The position numbers and the translations under genes are program-made. The notes under the pieces are model-generated. The model saw nothing but the letters and a program-made list of their open reading frames with translations, ran no database searches and was not told where the DNA came from. 64,000 nucleotides of DNA from an uncultured Campylobacter sp. (GTDB lineage: Bacteria; Campylobacterota; Campylobacteria; Campylobacterales; Campylobacteraceae): the NCBI RefSeq assembly GCF_905373215.1, contig NZ_CAJPRT010000002.1, positions 99,033 through 163,032 on the forward strand. Reading direction: 5' to 3'. This document shows, in pieces, positions 1 through 7,772 of this stretch (position 1 is its first letter; each line of letters opens with the position of its first letter).

Positions 1-707
1 CGCGGCAAGGATTTGAAATCCTTGATATTAAACTCGCTTGCGACGGTGTGTTTGCGAAGCGGTGCCATATAGAAATTTACGACTCCGTAATTCACGGTGC
101 CGATTTTGCCGGAATTCGGCGAGGCAAAAGCCGCAACGTTAGTAGTATTTGTTTTCGTAACCTCGCGTGCGGCGTGAATCTCGTCGTTCATCACTACAAG
201 AGCACCCTTTTCGCGAGCGTTTTTGTCTGCCGCGACGGCAACGGCGTTGTATAGATTAAGCGGTCCATCAGCACTCATCGAGTCTGCGTTTCGCATCGCA
301 TCCACCAACACGATCGGTTTTTTAGATTTTACTACCAGGCTTAAAAAATACGCCGTCTCCTCCATCGTATCGGTTCCGTGCACGATGACGATGCCGTCGA
401 CGTCGTTTTTGGTAAGCAGCTCGCTTACGCGGTTTGCGAGCTTGAGCCAAATTTCATCATTCATCTCCTGCGAGCCGATATTTGAAATTTGCTCGCTTTT
501 AATCGTAGCTAAATCCCCCAACTGCGGTACTGTCGCTAAGATATCTTCTACGCCCTTTGAGCCTGCGGTATAGTTGCCCTCCGTGGCACTTGCGCTGCTT
601 CCCGCGATCGTACCGCCGGTAGCTAAAATATAAATATTTGGCTTCGCAGCAGCCAAAGATGACGCGATAAAAAACGTAATAAACGCAAATTTCTTGAGTA
701 GTCCCAT
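1..707 (-). CDS. ansB: Type II (periplasmic) L-asparaginase, 3' part outside window
   Basis: Reading leftward from an ATG at 707 gives about 235 residues with no stop before the window edge, so the C-terminus is missing. The first 18-20 residues (MGLLKKFAFITFFIASSLAA) form a signal peptide, which points to export. Two family signatures are visible: ATGGTIAGS near residue 28, with the nucleophile threonine, and HGTDTMEET near residue 107, with the Thr-Asp pair of the second catalytic triad. The enzyme hydrolyses asparagine to aspartate and ammonia in the periplasm and feeds amino-acid catabolism in Campylobacter. An AAGGAG ribosome site lies 5-6 nt before the ATG. It is divergent from dcd across about 120 AT-rich bases. 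Confidence 0.93.
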   Translation of the reverse strand, partial: MGLLKKFAFITFFIASSLAAAKPNIYILATGGTIAGSSASATEGNYTAGSKGVEDILATVPQLGDLATIKSEQISNIGSQEMNDEIWLKLANRVSELLTKNDVDGIVIVHGTDTMEETAYFLSLVVKSKKPIVLVDAMRNADSMSADGPLNLYNAVAVAADKNAREKGALVVMNDEIHAAREVTKTNTTNVAAFASPNSGKIGTVNYGVVNFYMAPLRKHTVASEFNIKDFKSLP

Positions 708-790
708 AGTTGCTCCTTAAAAAGTGATAAAATTTTTATAATTTAAGCAAAATTCTAGCATAAAATTTTTATTATATTTTATTTTGCTGC

Positions 791-796
791 TATAAT
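791..796 (+). promoter_or_regulatory. Probable -10 box for the dcd-topA operon
   Basis: A perfect TATAAT sits 35 bp before the dcd ATG in AT-rich DNA, and an AAGGAAATTTT ribosome site follows. Campylobacter sigma-70 promoters often have a good -10 and no clear -35, which is the case here. Confidence 0.6.
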
Positions 797-830
797 GCGC
801 GAAAAATTTTGATTATTTTAAGGAAATTTT

Positions 831-1394
831 ATGGGACTGAAAAGCGATAAATGGATCAGACAGATGTCGCAGCAGCACGATATGATAACGCCCTTTTGCG
901 AGGAAAATATCGGCCGCGGCGTCGTTAGCTACGGACTTTCGAGCTACGGATACGACATACGCGTAGCGCGCGAATTTAAAATTTTTACAAACGTCGGCGG
1001 AACGGTCGTCGATCCTAAAAATTTCGACGCAAAAAACGTCGTGGATTTTGAGGGCGACGTCTGCATCGTGCCGCCGAATTCCTTCGCGCTAGCGCGCACC
1101 ATCGAATACTTCAAAATGCCGCGCGACGTGCTTGCGATCTGCCTCGGTAAAAGCACCTACGCGCGCTGCGGCATCATCGTAAACGTAACGCCATTTGAGC
1201 CCGGTTTTGAGGGACACATCACGATTGAAATTTCCAACACCACGCCGCTGCCTGCAAAAATTTACGCGAACGAAGGCATCGCGCAGGTTTTGTTTCTGCA
1301 AGGAGATGAGCCGTGCGAGGTGAGCTACTGCGACAAAAAGGGCAAATACCAAAGCCAAAAGGGCATCACGCTGCCTAGAATTCTAAAGGATTAA
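831..1394 (+). CDS. dcd: dCTP deaminase
   Basis: The 187-residue product has the usual length of a dCTP deaminase, which converts dCTP to dUTP for thymidylate synthesis. Diagnostic segments are the N-terminal MGLKSDKWIR, the substrate-loop sequence GKSTYARCG near residue 107, and GHITIEISN near residue 126 with the catalytic glutamate. AAGGAAATTTT precedes the ATG. topA begins 3 bases after the stop, so the two are probably co-transcribed. Confidence 0.95.
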   Translation: MGLKSDKWIRQMSQQHDMITPFCEENIGRGVVSYGLSSYGYDIRVAREFKIFTNVGGTVVDPKNFDAKNVVDFEGDVCIVPPNSFALARTIEYFKMPRDVLAICLGKSTYARCGIIVNVTPFEPGFEGHITIEISNTTPLPAKIYANEGIAQVLFLQGDEPCEVSYCDKKGKYQSQKGITLPRILKD

Positions 1395-1397
1395 ACA

Positions 1398-3629
1398 ATG
1401 AAAAATTTAATCATCGTAGAATCCCCGGCAAAAGCCAAAACTATCAAAAAATTTTTAGGCGATGACTACGACGTCGTCGCTTCCAAGGGACATATCCGCG
1501 ATCTGCCGCAGAAAAAATTCGGCATTAAAATCAAAGATAAAAGCTTCGAGCCAGAATACGAAATCAGCGCCGATCACGATCAGATCGTAAAACAGATAAA
1601 GACGCTCGCCAAAAAGGCGGATCAAATTTACCTCGCGACGGATGAGGACCGCGAGGGCGAGGCGATCGCCTATCATATCGCCGCTTCGATCGGCAAGCAG
1701 GCGCAGGAGCTACCGCGCATCGTGTTTCATGAGATCACCAAAAGCGCGATCTCAAACGCGCTAAGTTCGCCGCGCAAGCTCAATATCGCAAGCGTAAACG
1801 CCCAACAAGCACGCCGCCTGCTCGATCGCATCGTGGGCTACAAGCTAAGTCCGCTTTTAAATTTAAAGATCCAGCGCGGCTTAAGCGCGGGTCGCGTCCA
1901 AAGCGCCGCGCTTAAGATCGTCGTCGATCGCGAGCGCGAAATTTTAAATTTTAAACCGGTAGAATTTCACAGCATCGACGCGGTTTTTAAAAAGGACTTA
2001 GAAGCCGAGCTCGTGGAATTTCGCGGCGAGAAGATGGAAAAGCTCTCAGTCAAAAACGCAGCGCAGGCTAGCGAGATCGTCCTGACGCTGCAAAAAGACA
2101 AATTTAGCGTAGAGAGTATCGAGAGCAAATCGCGCAAAACAAACCCTTACCCGCCGTTTATGACCTCGACGCTGCAGCAGGCGGCGAGCACGGCTCTGGG
2201 CTTTAATCCGCGCAAGACAATGAGCCTCGCGCAGAGCCTTTATGAGGGCGTCAATACCAAAAACGGCGGCGCGATCACCTACATGCGAACCGACTCACTA
2301 AATATCGCCAAAGAAGCGATCGCGGCAGCTCGCGAGTTGATCGGAGAGCACTTCGGCGAAAAGTATCTGCCCAAAAGCGCGAATTTATACGCCACCAAAA
2401 GCAAAAGCGCGCAGGAGGCGCACGAAGCGATACGACCTACCGATCTAAAGCTTACCCCCGAGCTCGCGCAAAAAATCCTGCCTCGCGACGAATACCGCCT
2501 TTACGCGCTCATCTACAACCGCTTCGTAGCCTCGCAGATGAGCCCTAGCGTCTCGCAGATCCAAACGATCATCGTGCGCGGCGAAGAGGGCGCGTTTAAG
2601 ATCAGCGGGCGCAAGGTGGAATTTGACGGATTTTACAAGGCTTACGGCGATCTGGATAAGGATAAAATTTTACCGAGCCTTAGCACGGGCGACGCGATGA
2701 GCCTGCAAAGTCTAAGCTCGCAGCAGCACTTCACCGAGCCGCCGGCACGCTATTCGGAAGCAAGCCTCATCAAAAAGCTCGAAAGCCTAGGTATCGGCAG
2801 GCCCTCGACCTATGCGCCTACCATCTCGCTGCTTACTGCGCGCAACTACGTCAATATCGAGCAAAAGCACCTGGTGCCGAGCGAGATCGCCTTTAAGATC
2901 ACCGAGATGCTGGAGCAAAATTTTAAAAACATCGTCGATAGCGAGTTTACCTCCAAAATGGAAGAGAAGCTCGACGACATCGCCGAAAACAAAGCGGACT
3001 GGCAGCAAATTTTAGCGGATTTTTACTACCCTTTTATGGACGAGATCGCCAAAGGAAAAACGTCGATCGCAAGCCAAAAGCTAGCCGAAAAGATCGGCGA
3101 AGCATGCCCGAACTGCGGCGGCGAGCTACTTAAGAGGCAGGGCAGATTCGGCGAGTTTATCGCTTGCTCGAACTATCCGAAGTGCAAATACTCGCGCAAC
3201 GCGGACGCCAGCGCCCAGGGGGCGAGCGAGGAGAAGGCGGCGCCCGAAGTGCTAGATGAAAAATGCCCGCAGTGCGGTAAAAATTTGATCAAGCGCAAAG
3301 GCAGATACGGCGAGTTTATCGCTTGCGAGGGTTATCCGAAGTGCAAATACTCGCGCAAAATCGAGGGCGAGGCGAAAGAGAAAAAGCCACTCGTCTCCAC
3401 GGGCGTCAAGTGCCCGAGCTGCGGCACCGGCGAGATCGTCGAGCGCTTCTCCAGACGCGGCAAATTCTACGGCTGCACGAACTACCCTAAATGCGGCTTT
3501 GTAAGCAACTACGCGCCGATCGCGCGCGCATGCCCGCAGTGCGGCAACTCATACATGCTCCGCAAAGAGCTGAAAAAAGGCAACTTCGCCGAGTGTCCGC
3601 AGTGCAAGTTTAAAGAAGAGATCGATTGA
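1398..3629 (+). CDS. topA: DNA topoisomerase I (type IA)
   Basis: The 743-residue protein relaxes negative supercoils. The TOPRIM domain starts at residue 5 (IIVESPAKAKTI) and carries the acidic TDEDREGEA motif near residue 81. The active-site tyrosine is Y295 in GGAITYMRTDS. The C-terminus holds four Cys4 zinc-finger repeats (CPNCGG, CPQCGK, CPSCGT and CPQCGN, each followed by a second Cys pair), so the protein is full length. The next gene starts at a TTG that overlaps the topA stop, a sign of translational coupling. Confidence 0.97.
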   Translation: MKNLIIVESPAKAKTIKKFLGDDYDVVASKGHIRDLPQKKFGIKIKDKSFEPEYEISADHDQIVKQIKTLAKKADQIYLATDEDREGEAIAYHIAASIGKQAQELPRIVFHEITKSAISNALSSPRKLNIASVNAQQARRLLDRIVGYKLSPLLNLKIQRGLSAGRVQSAALKIVVDREREILNFKPVEFHSIDAVFKKDLEAELVEFRGEKMEKLSVKNAAQASEIVLTLQKDKFSVESIESKSRKTNPYPPFMTSTLQQAASTALGFNPRKTMSLAQSLYEGVNTKNGGAITYMRTDSLNIAKEAIAAARELIGEHFGEKYLPKSANLYATKSKSAQEAHEAIRPTDLKLTPELAQKILPRDEYRLYALIYNRFVASQMSPSVSQIQTIIVRGEEGAFKISGRKVEFDGFYKAYGDLDKDKILPSLSTGDAMSLQSLSSQQHFTEPPARYSEASLIKKLESLGIGRPSTYAPTISLLTARNYVNIEQKHLVPSEIAFKITEMLEQNFKNIVDSEFTSKMEEKLDDIAENKADWQQILADFYYPFMDEIAKGKTSIASQKLAEKIGEACPNCGGELLKRQGRFGEFIACSNYPKCKYSRNADASAQGASEEKAAPEVLDEKCPQCGKNLIKRKGRYGEFIACEGYPKCKYSRKIEGEAKEKKPLVSTGVKCPSCGTGEIVERFSRRGKFYGCTNYPKCGFVSNYAPIARACPQCGNSYMLRKELKKGNFAECPQCKFKEEID

Positions 3630-4792
3630 TAATAGGCGTCATCTCGGACTCTCATCGCGAAACAAAGGTCGCTGCCAGCGCCATAGAGTGGCTGCTCGCG
3701 CGAGGCGCCGATCTGCTCGTGCACGCAGGTGACATCGTCGAGAGCGAGACGCTGCGGCTTTTGCGACAAAGCGGCAAGCCCTACTTCGCGGTTTTAGGAA
3801 ACAACGACGAAGCGCTTATTGAATTTAAAAATGAGTTCAACCTGTACGATGAGCCCTTCTGCACGGAGTTTGCCGGGCTGCGACTAAAAATAATGCACCA
3901 TCCGTTTTATCTCTTTGACGAGGAGCCCGCGGCGCAAAATGAAGCTGGCGGATTAAATTTAGACGCGGGTGCGGATCGCGCGGCAAATTTTCGCAAGGAT
4001 TTCGGCGCAGACCTAGTCAAAAATTCTAGCTTTAGCGACGAAGTAGGTTGTGGCGTAAATTTAGGCTCAGGCTGCGGAGCGGATTGCGGGGAAATTTTAA
4101 TCGCAAATTCTAAAGCGGTGGATCGCTCGGTAAATTTAAACTCAAATTTTAATACTGCGAGTGCAGATAGAATTTTAAACGGCGCGCGCAGCACAGATGT
4201 AAATTTTAAAAACATAGTTAGCGCGAGCGCAAATTTAAAAAGCGGGCAGTCCGCAAGTCCAAATGTAAACTTGAGCTTGAATGCAGGCGCGAACTCAAAC
4301 GCAAATTTAGACTTAGATTTGAATGCAGACCTCGCTTCAAGCCCGAACGCAAATTTAAACTCAAATGAAAACGCGAATTTAGCCGCTGATATGAGCCCAG
4401 ATATGAACTCTAAAGCGAGCTTGAGTGCGGATCGCGCAGCAAATTTAACGGCGCCAAATTTAAGCGCAAATTTATCCGCGCCGAACTTGGGCTCAAATTT
4501 GACCGCGAATTCTGACTCCAACACAAGCGGCGAAAGTAAAAATCGAGGTCCGTGTGGGCGAGGCGCAGGCAAAATTCCAACTATCAAAATTTACGGCCAC
4601 ACCCATTTTTTCGCCGCGGCGGTGGATAAAAACGGCGCGCTCGTACTAAATCCTGGCGAGATTTGCGGGCGCAAAAAGCGGCTTTTCGAGTTTGCTTACG
4701 TTGTAGCGCAAGGCGGGAAGCTCCGCGTATTTCACGTCTGCGCCGCGCCCGAAAAAGCTCTAAAATGGCGCGAACGCGAGATAAAACTATGA
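3626..4792 (+). CDS. YfcE/MJ0936-type metallophosphoesterase with a 215-residue low-complexity insert
   Basis: Metal-binding residues of a small calcineurin-like phosphodiesterase are all present: D8 and H10 (SDSH), D36 (GDI), N59 (GNND), H91-H92 and the C-terminal GHTH at 324-327, followed by LVLNPGE. The family is normally about 160-180 residues; this one is 388. The extra length lies between MHHPFYLFDEE (to residue 100) and KIPTIKIYGHTH (from 316) and is dominated by Asn, Ala, Leu, Ser and Asp. The start is a TTG overlapping the topA stop, and the stop overlaps the next ATG (ATGA). The ends of the fold are in one continuous frame, so the gene reads through. Whether it folds and works with the insert is unknown. 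Confidence 0.8.
   Translation: MIIGVISDSHRETKVAASAIEWLLARGADLLVHAGDIVESETLRLLRQSGKPYFAVLGNNDEALIEFKNEFNLYDEPFCTEFAGLRLKIMHHPFYLFDEEPAAQNEAGGLNLDAGADRAANFRKDFGADLVKNSSFSDEVGCGVNLGSGCGADCGEILIANSKAVDRSVNLNSNFNTASADRILNGARSTDVNFKNIVSASANLKSGQSASPNVNLSLNAGANSNANLDLDLNADLASSPNANLNSNENANLAADMSPDMNSKASLSADRAANLTAPNLSANLSAPNLGSNLTANSDSNTSGESKNRGPCGRGAGKIPTIKIYGHTHFFAAAVDKNGALVLNPGEICGRKKRLFEFAYVVAQGGKLRVFHVCAAPEKALKWREREIKL
3926..4570 (+). repeat. Low-complexity coding insert built from AAATTTA-like words
   Basis: About 645 bases inside the metallophosphoesterase repeat short degenerate units such as GCAAATTTA and GCGAATTTA every 20-30 bases, giving peptides like NLSANLSAPNL and NANLDLDLNADL. The reading frame is kept throughout and the opposite strand is also open (rich in KFAF), as expected of a simple-sequence expansion. 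No known domain is visible. It looks like in-frame growth of a genome-wide favoured word rather than insertion of a gene. Confidence 0.75.
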
Positions 4793-5928
4793 ATGAAATT
4801 TACGTCCTAATCGCGCTATCGTTTTTGATCTTTGCTTCGCCCTTTTTGGCTAGCTTAGCTAGAATTCCGCTCTCGCCCATGGAGATCATGCTTGGCATCA
4901 TAGCCGCAAATTTAGGGCTTTTGCCGCCAAGCGCGACCTTCGATCTAGCCGCGCAGATCGGCTTTTGCTACCTTATGTTTTTGGCGGGCTGCGAGGTGGA
5001 TTTCCGCGCGCTGCTTGCGATGCCGCGTAAAATTCTGCGGCTGATCCTAATCTTTTTGGCGCTGCTTTATATCCTAAGCGCGCTTGCGGTTTGGATGTTT
5101 GAACTGCCGCAGATGCTTATCATCGCAGCGCCTCTGATGAGCGTCGGGCTGCTTTCGGCGCTGTATAAGGAGTACGGCAAGGATCAAGCGTGGCTCAATC
5201 TCGCGATGCCTGCGGGCGTGATCGGCGAGCTCATCAGCATCGCCGCCCTCACGGTGGGCGGCATCTACCTTAAAAACGGCTTCGGCGTCGAGATGGCGCT
5301 TCATATCGGCGCGCTTTTGGGCTTTTCGGCGGCAGCTCTAGCGGTTTTTAAAGGGCTTGAAATTCTATTTTGGTGGTTCCCCGCGCTAAAAACGGTCATC
5401 ATGCCCAAATACGACAAAAACGAAAAGGACGTACGATTTGCGATGGCGCTGTTTTGCCTCATCTGCGCCGGAGTAATGCTTTTGGGGCTTGAGGTCGTAA
5501 TCGGCGCCTTCATCGCAGGCACCTTTCTGCCGACCTTTTTCTCGCACAAGGACGACCTCATCGAGAAGCTATCGTCGTTCGGCTTTGGCTTTTTGGTGCC
5601 GATATTTTTCATACACACCGGAGCCGTGATCAAGCTAGAAGCGCTACTTATGCCCGGAGTGATGAGCTTTGCCGCGAGCCTAGCGGCGCTGATGTTCGGC
5701 ATCAGACTGCTTGCGAGCGCTACATTTTTAAGCACTCTGGGGCGCAAAGGCGCGGTGCTTTTCGCGCTATCGCTATGCATGCCGCTAACCCTCGTCATCG
5801 CCACGGCGACACTTTTTTACTCCACCGCCGCGATCTCGCAAGAGATATACTTCGCGATGATTATCGCCTCACTCATAGAGGCGCTCGCGTCGATGATTTT
5901 GATAAATTTTATTTACAAGAAATTTTAG
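4789..5928 (+). CDS. CPA2-family cation/proton antiporter (NapA/KefB-like membrane domain)
   Basis: I start this gene at the ATG overlapping the previous stop (ATGA at 4789-4792), giving 379 residues; an earlier in-frame ATG would only add Arg-rich residues that belong to the other gene's frame. The protein is hydrophobic throughout, with roughly 11-12 membrane segments. It shows the CPA2 pattern near the N-terminus (GIIAANLGLLPPS, then FLAGCEVDF) and a conserved FFIHTGAVI helix. No RCK/TrkA domain follows, so it is the membrane domain alone. It likely exchanges Na+ or K+ for protons; the ion cannot be read from sequence. Confidence 0.85.
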   Translation: MNEIYVLIALSFLIFASPFLASLARIPLSPMEIMLGIIAANLGLLPPSATFDLAAQIGFCYLMFLAGCEVDFRALLAMPRKILRLILIFLALLYILSALAVWMFELPQMLIIAAPLMSVGLLSALYKEYGKDQAWLNLAMPAGVIGELISIAALTVGGIYLKNGFGVEMALHIGALLGFSAAALAVFKGLEILFWWFPALKTVIMPKYDKNEKDVRFAMALFCLICAGVMLLGLEVVIGAFIAGTFLPTFFSHKDDLIEKLSSFGFGFLVPIFFIHTGAVIKLEALLMPGVMSFAASLAALMFGIRLLASATFLSTLGRKGAVLFALSLCMPLTLVIATATLFYSTAAISQEIYFAMIIASLIEALASMILINFIYKKF

Positions 5929-5970
5929 GGCGGGGTTTTAAAATTTTAAGATTATAGGATTTTGGAATTT

Positions 5971-5998
5971 TAGAATTTCAAAATTTCGCGAAATTCTA
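5971..5998. terminator. Stem-loop after the antiporter gene
   Basis: TAGAATTTC (5971-5979) pairs with GAAATTCTA (5990-5998) across a 10-base loop in a very AT-rich gap between convergent genes. It could end transcription from both sides. It lacks a GC-rich stem, so it may only be a by-product of AAATTT words. Confidence 0.4.
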
Positions 5999-6052
5999 GA
6001 ATTCTATAAAATTTGATTTATGCGGGACTAAAATGGAGTTAAATTTAAAGCT

Positions 6053-6499
6053 CTATTTTGCGGCGCAATCGGTTAGGTCTTGGAGTGCCATGGTGTAGTT
6101 TGGCTCCTCTCCGAACAAATCACGATCTCTATATGCCTCTAAAATTTCTTTTATTAAATACAAAATATCTTGCTTATTAAGACTTTGCGTATGATTTGGT
6201 TTTAAATCTAGGAGTTTCCAGATTCTATGAAATTTTTCTGGTTTTAAAGTTCTGTTTATAATAATTTCATAATCCATAATTACCTCTAGGAATTCATTAT
6301 TATAATATAGAATCCAAATAGTCTCTGTACTAAGCGCATGATCAAACTCATTACTAGGAAAGTTATAAAGACACCACATCCAACAATTTCTACTTTTGTC
6401 AATAAATTCTTTATACGGCGGATTATATTTATAAAATATTTCACTCAATCCATACTTTTTATCATCCTCTTTAGTGATGATTGCATTTTCAAACGCCAT
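6053..6499 (-). CDS. Hypothetical protein, AT-rich orphan
   Basis: I chose the ATG at 6499 (MAFENAIITKED), preceded by AAGGAGCGCAG, giving 148 residues. The frame stays open to 6757, but that extension is Arg/Ser-rich and unlike the rest. The product is soluble, with many Tyr, Trp, Ile and acidic residues (CWMWCLYNFPSNEF near residue 40, NKQDILYLIKEILEAY near 110). I do not recognise a family. Its base composition is clearly more AT-rich than its neighbours, which suggests acquisition. Small acidic orphans like this are sometimes immunity proteins, but nothing here proves that. Confidence 0.65.
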   Translation of the reverse strand: MAFENAIITKEDDKKYGLSEIFYKYNPPYKEFIDKSRNCWMWCLYNFPSNEFDHALSTETIWILYYNNEFLEVIMDYEIIINRTLKPEKFHRIWKLLDLKPNHTQSLNKQDILYLIKEILEAYRDRDLFGEEPNYTMALQDLTDCAAK

Positions 6500-6896
6500 C
6501 TGCGCTCCTTGGAATTTAAAATTTAGCGTGCAAGCGGAAATTTCAAGCGCAAAGTTATGCGAAATCTGCGACGCAATCGAAAACGACAAGCATGGAAATT
6601 TCAAACTCGCCGCACTCAAAGATGGACCGGCGCGCTTGCCGCGACTGCTAACTCGCCGCGGATATACTTGCTTCCGTTCGCTGCGGCAAAGCAAGCGCGG
6701 CTCGTCAGCAAAGCTAGCGATAAAATTAATTGCAGTAACCCATCCGCAAAATGGCATAACTGCACGATTTGCAGACGGGCTAATAAAGCCAAAGCGAGCC
6801 GATTAAAATTTAAACTTTAGCTTACGGCGCTTAAAAGCCGATTAATCTTAGACGCGGTGCAGGCAGTGTGCCGCAACACGGCGTCTAGGCTTTAAG
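6500..6896. other. Intergenic stretch without a recognised gene
   Basis: About 400 bases. Open frames exist on both strands but their products are Arg/Lys-rich and resemble no family. AGACGC (about 6849) and GCGTCT (about 6883) form a loose inverted repeat downstream of the stress-protein gene and may be its terminator; this is weak. Confidence 0.4.
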
Positions 6897-7751
6897 CTAC
6901 ATTAAGACCGGAATTTTGGTCTTTTGTAGGAAGTATTTTGACGCGCCGCCTAAGAAAATTTCTTTTATGCCGCTGTCTGAGTGCAAGCCCGCGACTATGA
7001 GGTCGAAATCGCCCGCGTCGGCGTACTCTAGTAGCACCTGTCCCGGGATCTTGCCCTCGGCATTTAACGCCTCAAAAACATCGATTTTAACGTCATGCAA
7101 GGCTAGATAGTCGCTTATACGGCGCTTCGTTTCGGCAAGATCATCTTGAAGGTAGTGGTTTGCCGTGATGACGGTAATAGATTTGGCGCGCTGTAAAAGC
7201 TCTAGCCAATTATCGAGCGCTCTTGCAGACGCCGCAGTGCCGGTAAGCGAAACTAAAATTTTATCCGCCCTAAACTCCTGTAGCTTGCGCGGTATGACGA
7301 TGCAAGGCTTGCCGCTTTTGGTGACCGCCGCTTCGAACGTGCCGGTGATAGAGCCCGTAGGCGGCACCGAGACCAGTACTAAATCGCAATATTTAGAGTA
7401 TTTCTCGACCAGCTCGGAGCGGATGCCTACCATATGCCTCAAAGCGGCGCTATTTGGGACGTGATCGTCGTCGCTTTGATCTAGGCCTAGCTTGGCGCAT
7501 TCAGTGTCGAAGATAGCTTTGATCACCTCGCGCTCGGCCCTCATCTCATCGCCCGCGGATTTTAAAAATTCCTCCATCAGCACGCCGCCTTTTAGCGTCA
7601 TACGAACGTTGTAGATCATCTTAGGATCGAGCTGGCACGCCATTATGTTGATGTGCGTGCCGAAAAATTTATTTACGAGTAGCGCTCCGTGTATGCGCTC
7701 GGCTAGCTCCTCGCCGCCGCCGATAGGGAAAAATATCTTTTTAAGCTGCAT
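6897..7751 (-). CDS. Universal stress protein family, two UspA-like domains
   Basis: The 284-residue cytoplasmic protein has a first domain starting KKIFFPIGGGEEL and a second starting ADKILVSLTGTAASARAL near residue 163, each resembling the first strand of a Usp fold. The second domain ends with LIVAGLHSDSG and KIPVLM, close to the G-x2-G-x9-G(S/T) nucleotide loop region of the family. It lies 21 bases downstream of pnp on the same strand and may be the last gene of that operon. The role is inferred only from family: stress survival with possible ATP binding. Confidence 0.75.
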   Translation of the reverse strand: MQLKKIFFPIGGGEELAERIHGALLVNKFFGTHINIMACQLDPKMIYNVRMTLKGGVLMEEFLKSAGDEMRAEREVIKAIFDTECAKLGLDQSDDDHVPNSAALRHMVGIRSELVEKYSKYCDLVLVSVPPTGSITGTFEAAVTKSGKPCIVIPRKLQEFRADKILVSLTGTAASARALDNWLELLQRAKSITVITANHYLQDDLAETKRRISDYLALHDVKIDVFEALNAEGKIPGQVLLEYADAGDFDLIVAGLHSDSGIKEIFLGGASKYFLQKTKIPVLM

Positions 7752-7772
7752 CTTTACGCTCCTATTAAAATT

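Noticed and set aside
3907..4587. Long minus-strand ORF of 226 codons rich in KFAF
   Set aside because: It is the mirror of the low-complexity insert in the metallophosphoesterase gene; repeats of AAATTTA remain open on both strands and no ribosome site or family is seen.
4663..4788. Earlier start for the antiporter gene
   Set aside because: The added 42 residues are Arg-rich and overlap the real end of the previous gene; the ATGA junction start gives a normal N-terminal helix.
6500..6757. Upstream extension of the AT-rich orphan
   Set aside because: The extension differs in composition and lacks a ribosome site, whereas the ATG at 6499 has AAGGAG.
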